Shown piece after piece: positions 61,545 through 64,000 of a stretch of 64,000 nucleotides of DNA. Location: contig OZ176055.1 in assembly GCA_964247055.1 (NCBI GenBank), positions 9,424,001-9,488,000 on the forward strand, in the 5' to 3' direction. The position numbers and the translations under genes are program-made. Below the pieces are notes generated by a model. That model had not been told where the DNA came from. It saw only the letters and a list, made by a program, of their open reading frames with translations, and did no database searches. Origin of the DNA: Paragordius varius. Its lineage: Eukaryota > Nematomorpha. Positions within the stretch are counted from its first letter, which is position 1. Each line of letters starts with the position of its first letter.

Positions 61545-63108
61545 TGCATTTATTTTTATTTTACTATTTATTTAATTTTATATAATAAATTATTTAATTG
61601 GATATATGTTATCTGAAATTTAATTTGGTTAATGCTTTTTCATTTTGTTTTATTAGAAATGCGGTTTGCGTCGATACGTTTTTCATCTTTTGATGAAATT
61701 TACAATTAAATCGCTAACACTAAGTTTTTTCAGAGTTTTAAGGTTTAAACCCAAACATGTATTATTTGTATTACCTTTATACGATGCTAGTAAATGGCTT
61801 CTATTTAAAAAGTTTTTTAGGGTATTGATTTCTCTAATGCTCTAAATTAAACTAAAGATACCACTAACTGTAACGACTAATTCTTAACATCTCAAGCCTT
61901 CGTTAAAAACAATCATAATGTAAACAACCAATTAAAATTGGCACCATCACATATGTTATTTTATAAAATAATCGTTATTAGTTCCAACCATATTCTTGTC
62001 AAGGTGATCTAGCCACCAAATCCTACTCTAAGATTTAAAACCGGAAATATGTGTATTTCATCAGAATATTTTTATTTTCAATTGCGCAACCACATTTGAA
62101 GCTTTTTTTGCTGATAACAAGTTTATTCAATAAATTCATTATAATAATTAGAAAACGATGTGTAAAACTGTTAAAGGTATGCTATATAAACCTAATGTCA
62201 ACATTTACATGTTTATATTAGCGTGTTCGGTATCAAGAACTCGTAAAAAAGCATTAAACATATTTTGGCATTAAAAAAGATAATTTTTAAGCCCACTATA
62301 CAATGTTTCGATAAAACAGTATAATACAGTATGTACATTAGTTTTAGTCAACTCATATTATTGTTGGCCCACTGCTAATAGAATTGCATATGATATAAAA
62401 CAAATTTTGTCCATAATTACATAAAACTTACGGTTGTAAGATGGGAATGTCAACCATTCGTTTTTTTTACCCACATGCTATTGCATTACCAATTGTCTAA
62501 AATAACCGCAAATTGACCAGGCATACTGTAAATTATTTTAATTGCGTATTAAAAATCAGCTTTTTCTCATCATTCGAAACGTTATAAAAAAAATTTTTTA
62601 GTCGATAAATGCGCTTTTTTTAAATATCCAATAACAAAATGACTTAAGGGGGAATATTTAACACATAAAATATATATTACTATAAATACTTAAAATTGAC
62701 CATGGATGGAATGGCTAAAACTAATCGACTAAAATTTTTAACTCAACATTCTGCTTTTTTAAAGTTACTGTGAAAATTCAACATTTTATAACGCTTTTAG
62801 AATTATATATATATATATATATATATAAAATTTGCTTTTCCTAAACGGTCGTCATAAACCAAAAGCTTTCAAACCAATTCTGCTTAATTTAGTAATGTAT
62901 ACTTAGTCATACTGTAAAACGCTTTTTAAAATTATATGCATATTATCACCTTTCAAAAAATTGCTTTTCCAAAATTTTTAACATTCTTCCAACATCCACA
63001 TTGTTTTTTATATTACTTATTACTTACTATCTGATAATTTTTAAAACATTTTCGATAACGAATGCGTACAAGTTTTGGCCGTTAAAAAAACCGTTTCTCT
63101 GATTTTAA
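61545..63108. other. Intergenic, no gene seen
   Basis: AT-rich DNA after the kinase stop, with a possible poly(A) signal AATAAA near 61583 and an (AT)n run at 62807-62827. No exon or other repeat recognised. Confidence 0.5.
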
Positions 63109-63109
63109 A

Positions 63110-63525
63110 ATACCATTTACGGTTTAAATTCACCCTCGAAACGATTCGAATTCACTCTTGAACAATTCAAATTCACCCTTAAACAATTCAAAGTCACCCT
63201 CGAACGAATTCACCTTGAACAATTCAAAATCACCCTCGAACGATTCAAAATTCACTCTTGAACAATCCAAATTCACCCTAAAATAAATTGTTTTTTAAAC
63301 TTTAAAAATTACTTATATTTTTTTATATTTTTAAAAAATAAAATTTTGTATAAAATTAAAATAATACTAAAAAAATAATAAACTATGGCATTATGATATT
63401 AATAATGAGTTATATTAGCCCGAAAACATATAAAATATTTTAGGGTGAATTTGAATTGTAAGAGGGTGAATTTCAATTGTTCTAGGGTTAATTTGAAGTG
63501 TTTAAGGGTGAATTTGAATTGAAAA
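63110..63525. mobile_element. Foldback MITE, 21-bp-repeat family 1, with expanded arms
   Basis: Ends TACCATTTACGGTTTAAATT and GAATTGAAAATGGTA. The left arm has about eight 21-bp repeats of the type AACAATTCAAATTCACCCTTG (63120-63290), the right arm about four in mirror orientation. The AT-rich centre with ATAATAAACTATGGCAT is shared with the other copies. Confidence 0.85.
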
Positions 63526-63794
63526 TGGTAATCTTTTCATACCATTCACTAATAAATTTATTATTATTTTGGTGATGTTTACATCTAATTATGTAATACT
63601 AATATAAAATCATGTTAAATATTACCTTTTTTACTTTTATGCTGAAAGGAATATAAAACTCTTATTTGGAAACGGTTAAATATACATTAGAGAAATATTT
63701 TTGAATTTTTAAAGCCACACTATTTATTTATGCATAAAATATTAATTTATTCTCCATCCATATATTTTGAACGCGTTTTAAAATACTACTATTA

Positions 63795-64000
63795 TTATGG
63801 TGGTTTATTGAATGATACATGTTGAGATTTACGTGCATTAATGGTGCTTGGTCTTTGCATTAAATATAATTTCTGTTGTTTTTGCAGTTCCTTGTTCATG
63901 AGCTGTTCCGTTTGTGATTTGCCATGAATCCAACCCAGGTACCATCCAATGTACACAATAACCCCAAAGAAAATTATAGATAGGACAATGGTCCATATTT
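63795..64000 (-). CDS. C terminus of an unidentified one-pass membrane protein (continues off the right edge)
   Basis: An open frame from the window edge down to a TAA at 63797-63795 gives 67 residues or so: a strongly hydrophobic stretch (WTIVLSIIFFGVIVYIGWYL, about 20 residues), then a polar Gln-rich, positively charged tail (KELQKQQKLYLMQR, SHVSFNKPP-like end). The composition and the single clear membrane helix look like genuine coding sequence amid AT-rich DNA. No acceptor is visible because the exon runs past the edge. I do not recognise the family; a small integral membrane protein or the tail of a receptor are both possible. Confidence 0.6.
   Translation of the reverse strand, partial: IWTIVLSIIFFGVIVYIGWYLGWIHGKSQTEQLMNKELQKQQKLYLMQRPSTINARKSQHVSFNKPP

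Overview
The window is nuclear DNA of an animal: strongly AT-rich, with spliced genes and many transposon relics. The firmest taxonomic clue is a gene whose ten C2H2 zinc fingers align in order with fingers 1-10 of CTCF, a factor known only from Bilateria. A Hippo-pathway kinase, an endosomal Na+/H+ exchanger, a DCST1/2-type fusion protein, a riboflavin transporter and a serpin agree with that. All are divergent, so this looks like a fast-evolving bilaterian. I cannot name the phylum. Several introns of 23-33 nt are far shorter than usual for animals; dicyemids are the animals best known for such introns, but this window also has many introns of several hundred bases to over 1 kb.

Layout: riboflavin transporter (-, cut by the left edge) to 1552; Helitron and hAT remains 2.7-5.3 kb; DCST1/2 gene (-) 6200-11370; hAT, mariner and piggyBac-type relics 12.2-14.1 kb; CTCF (+) 14593-20089; a Penelope-like retroelement region with a long minisatellite 20.3-24.8 kb; serpin (+) 25202-28823 with a Helitron in its first intron; a second Penelope end with minisatellite, a nested hAT and a LINE scrap 29.3-31.2 kb; a tandem segmental duplication with its flanking unique exons 32.5-61.5 kb; quiet DNA, a foldback MITE and the last exon of a one-pass membrane protein (-) at the right edge.

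The duplication is the centre of interest. Its unit of about 11.2 kb holds a head-to-head pair, an NHE6/7/9-type exchanger (-) and an MST1/2 (Hippo) kinase (+), whose recognisable coding regions are only about 120 bp apart. Exchanger exons 9-13 lie only to the left of copy 1, and the kinase SARAH exon lies only to the right of copy 2. Copy 1 therefore has a complete exchanger and a kinase without SARAH; copy 2 has a complete kinase and an exchanger without its C-terminal third. Every exon of both partial copies keeps its frame and splice sites, while their introns have diverged strongly. Either the partial genes make shortened proteins, or they splice over their neighbour to the shared terminal exons. 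Both exchanger copies keep an AT-AC U12-type intron. The junction between the units is a CACTA-type element with mismatched flanks, and CACTA and hAT insertions present in only one unit show empty and filled sites.

Exon limits come from homology, splice signals and reading-frame bookkeeping by eye; single-base errors are possible. No database search was run.
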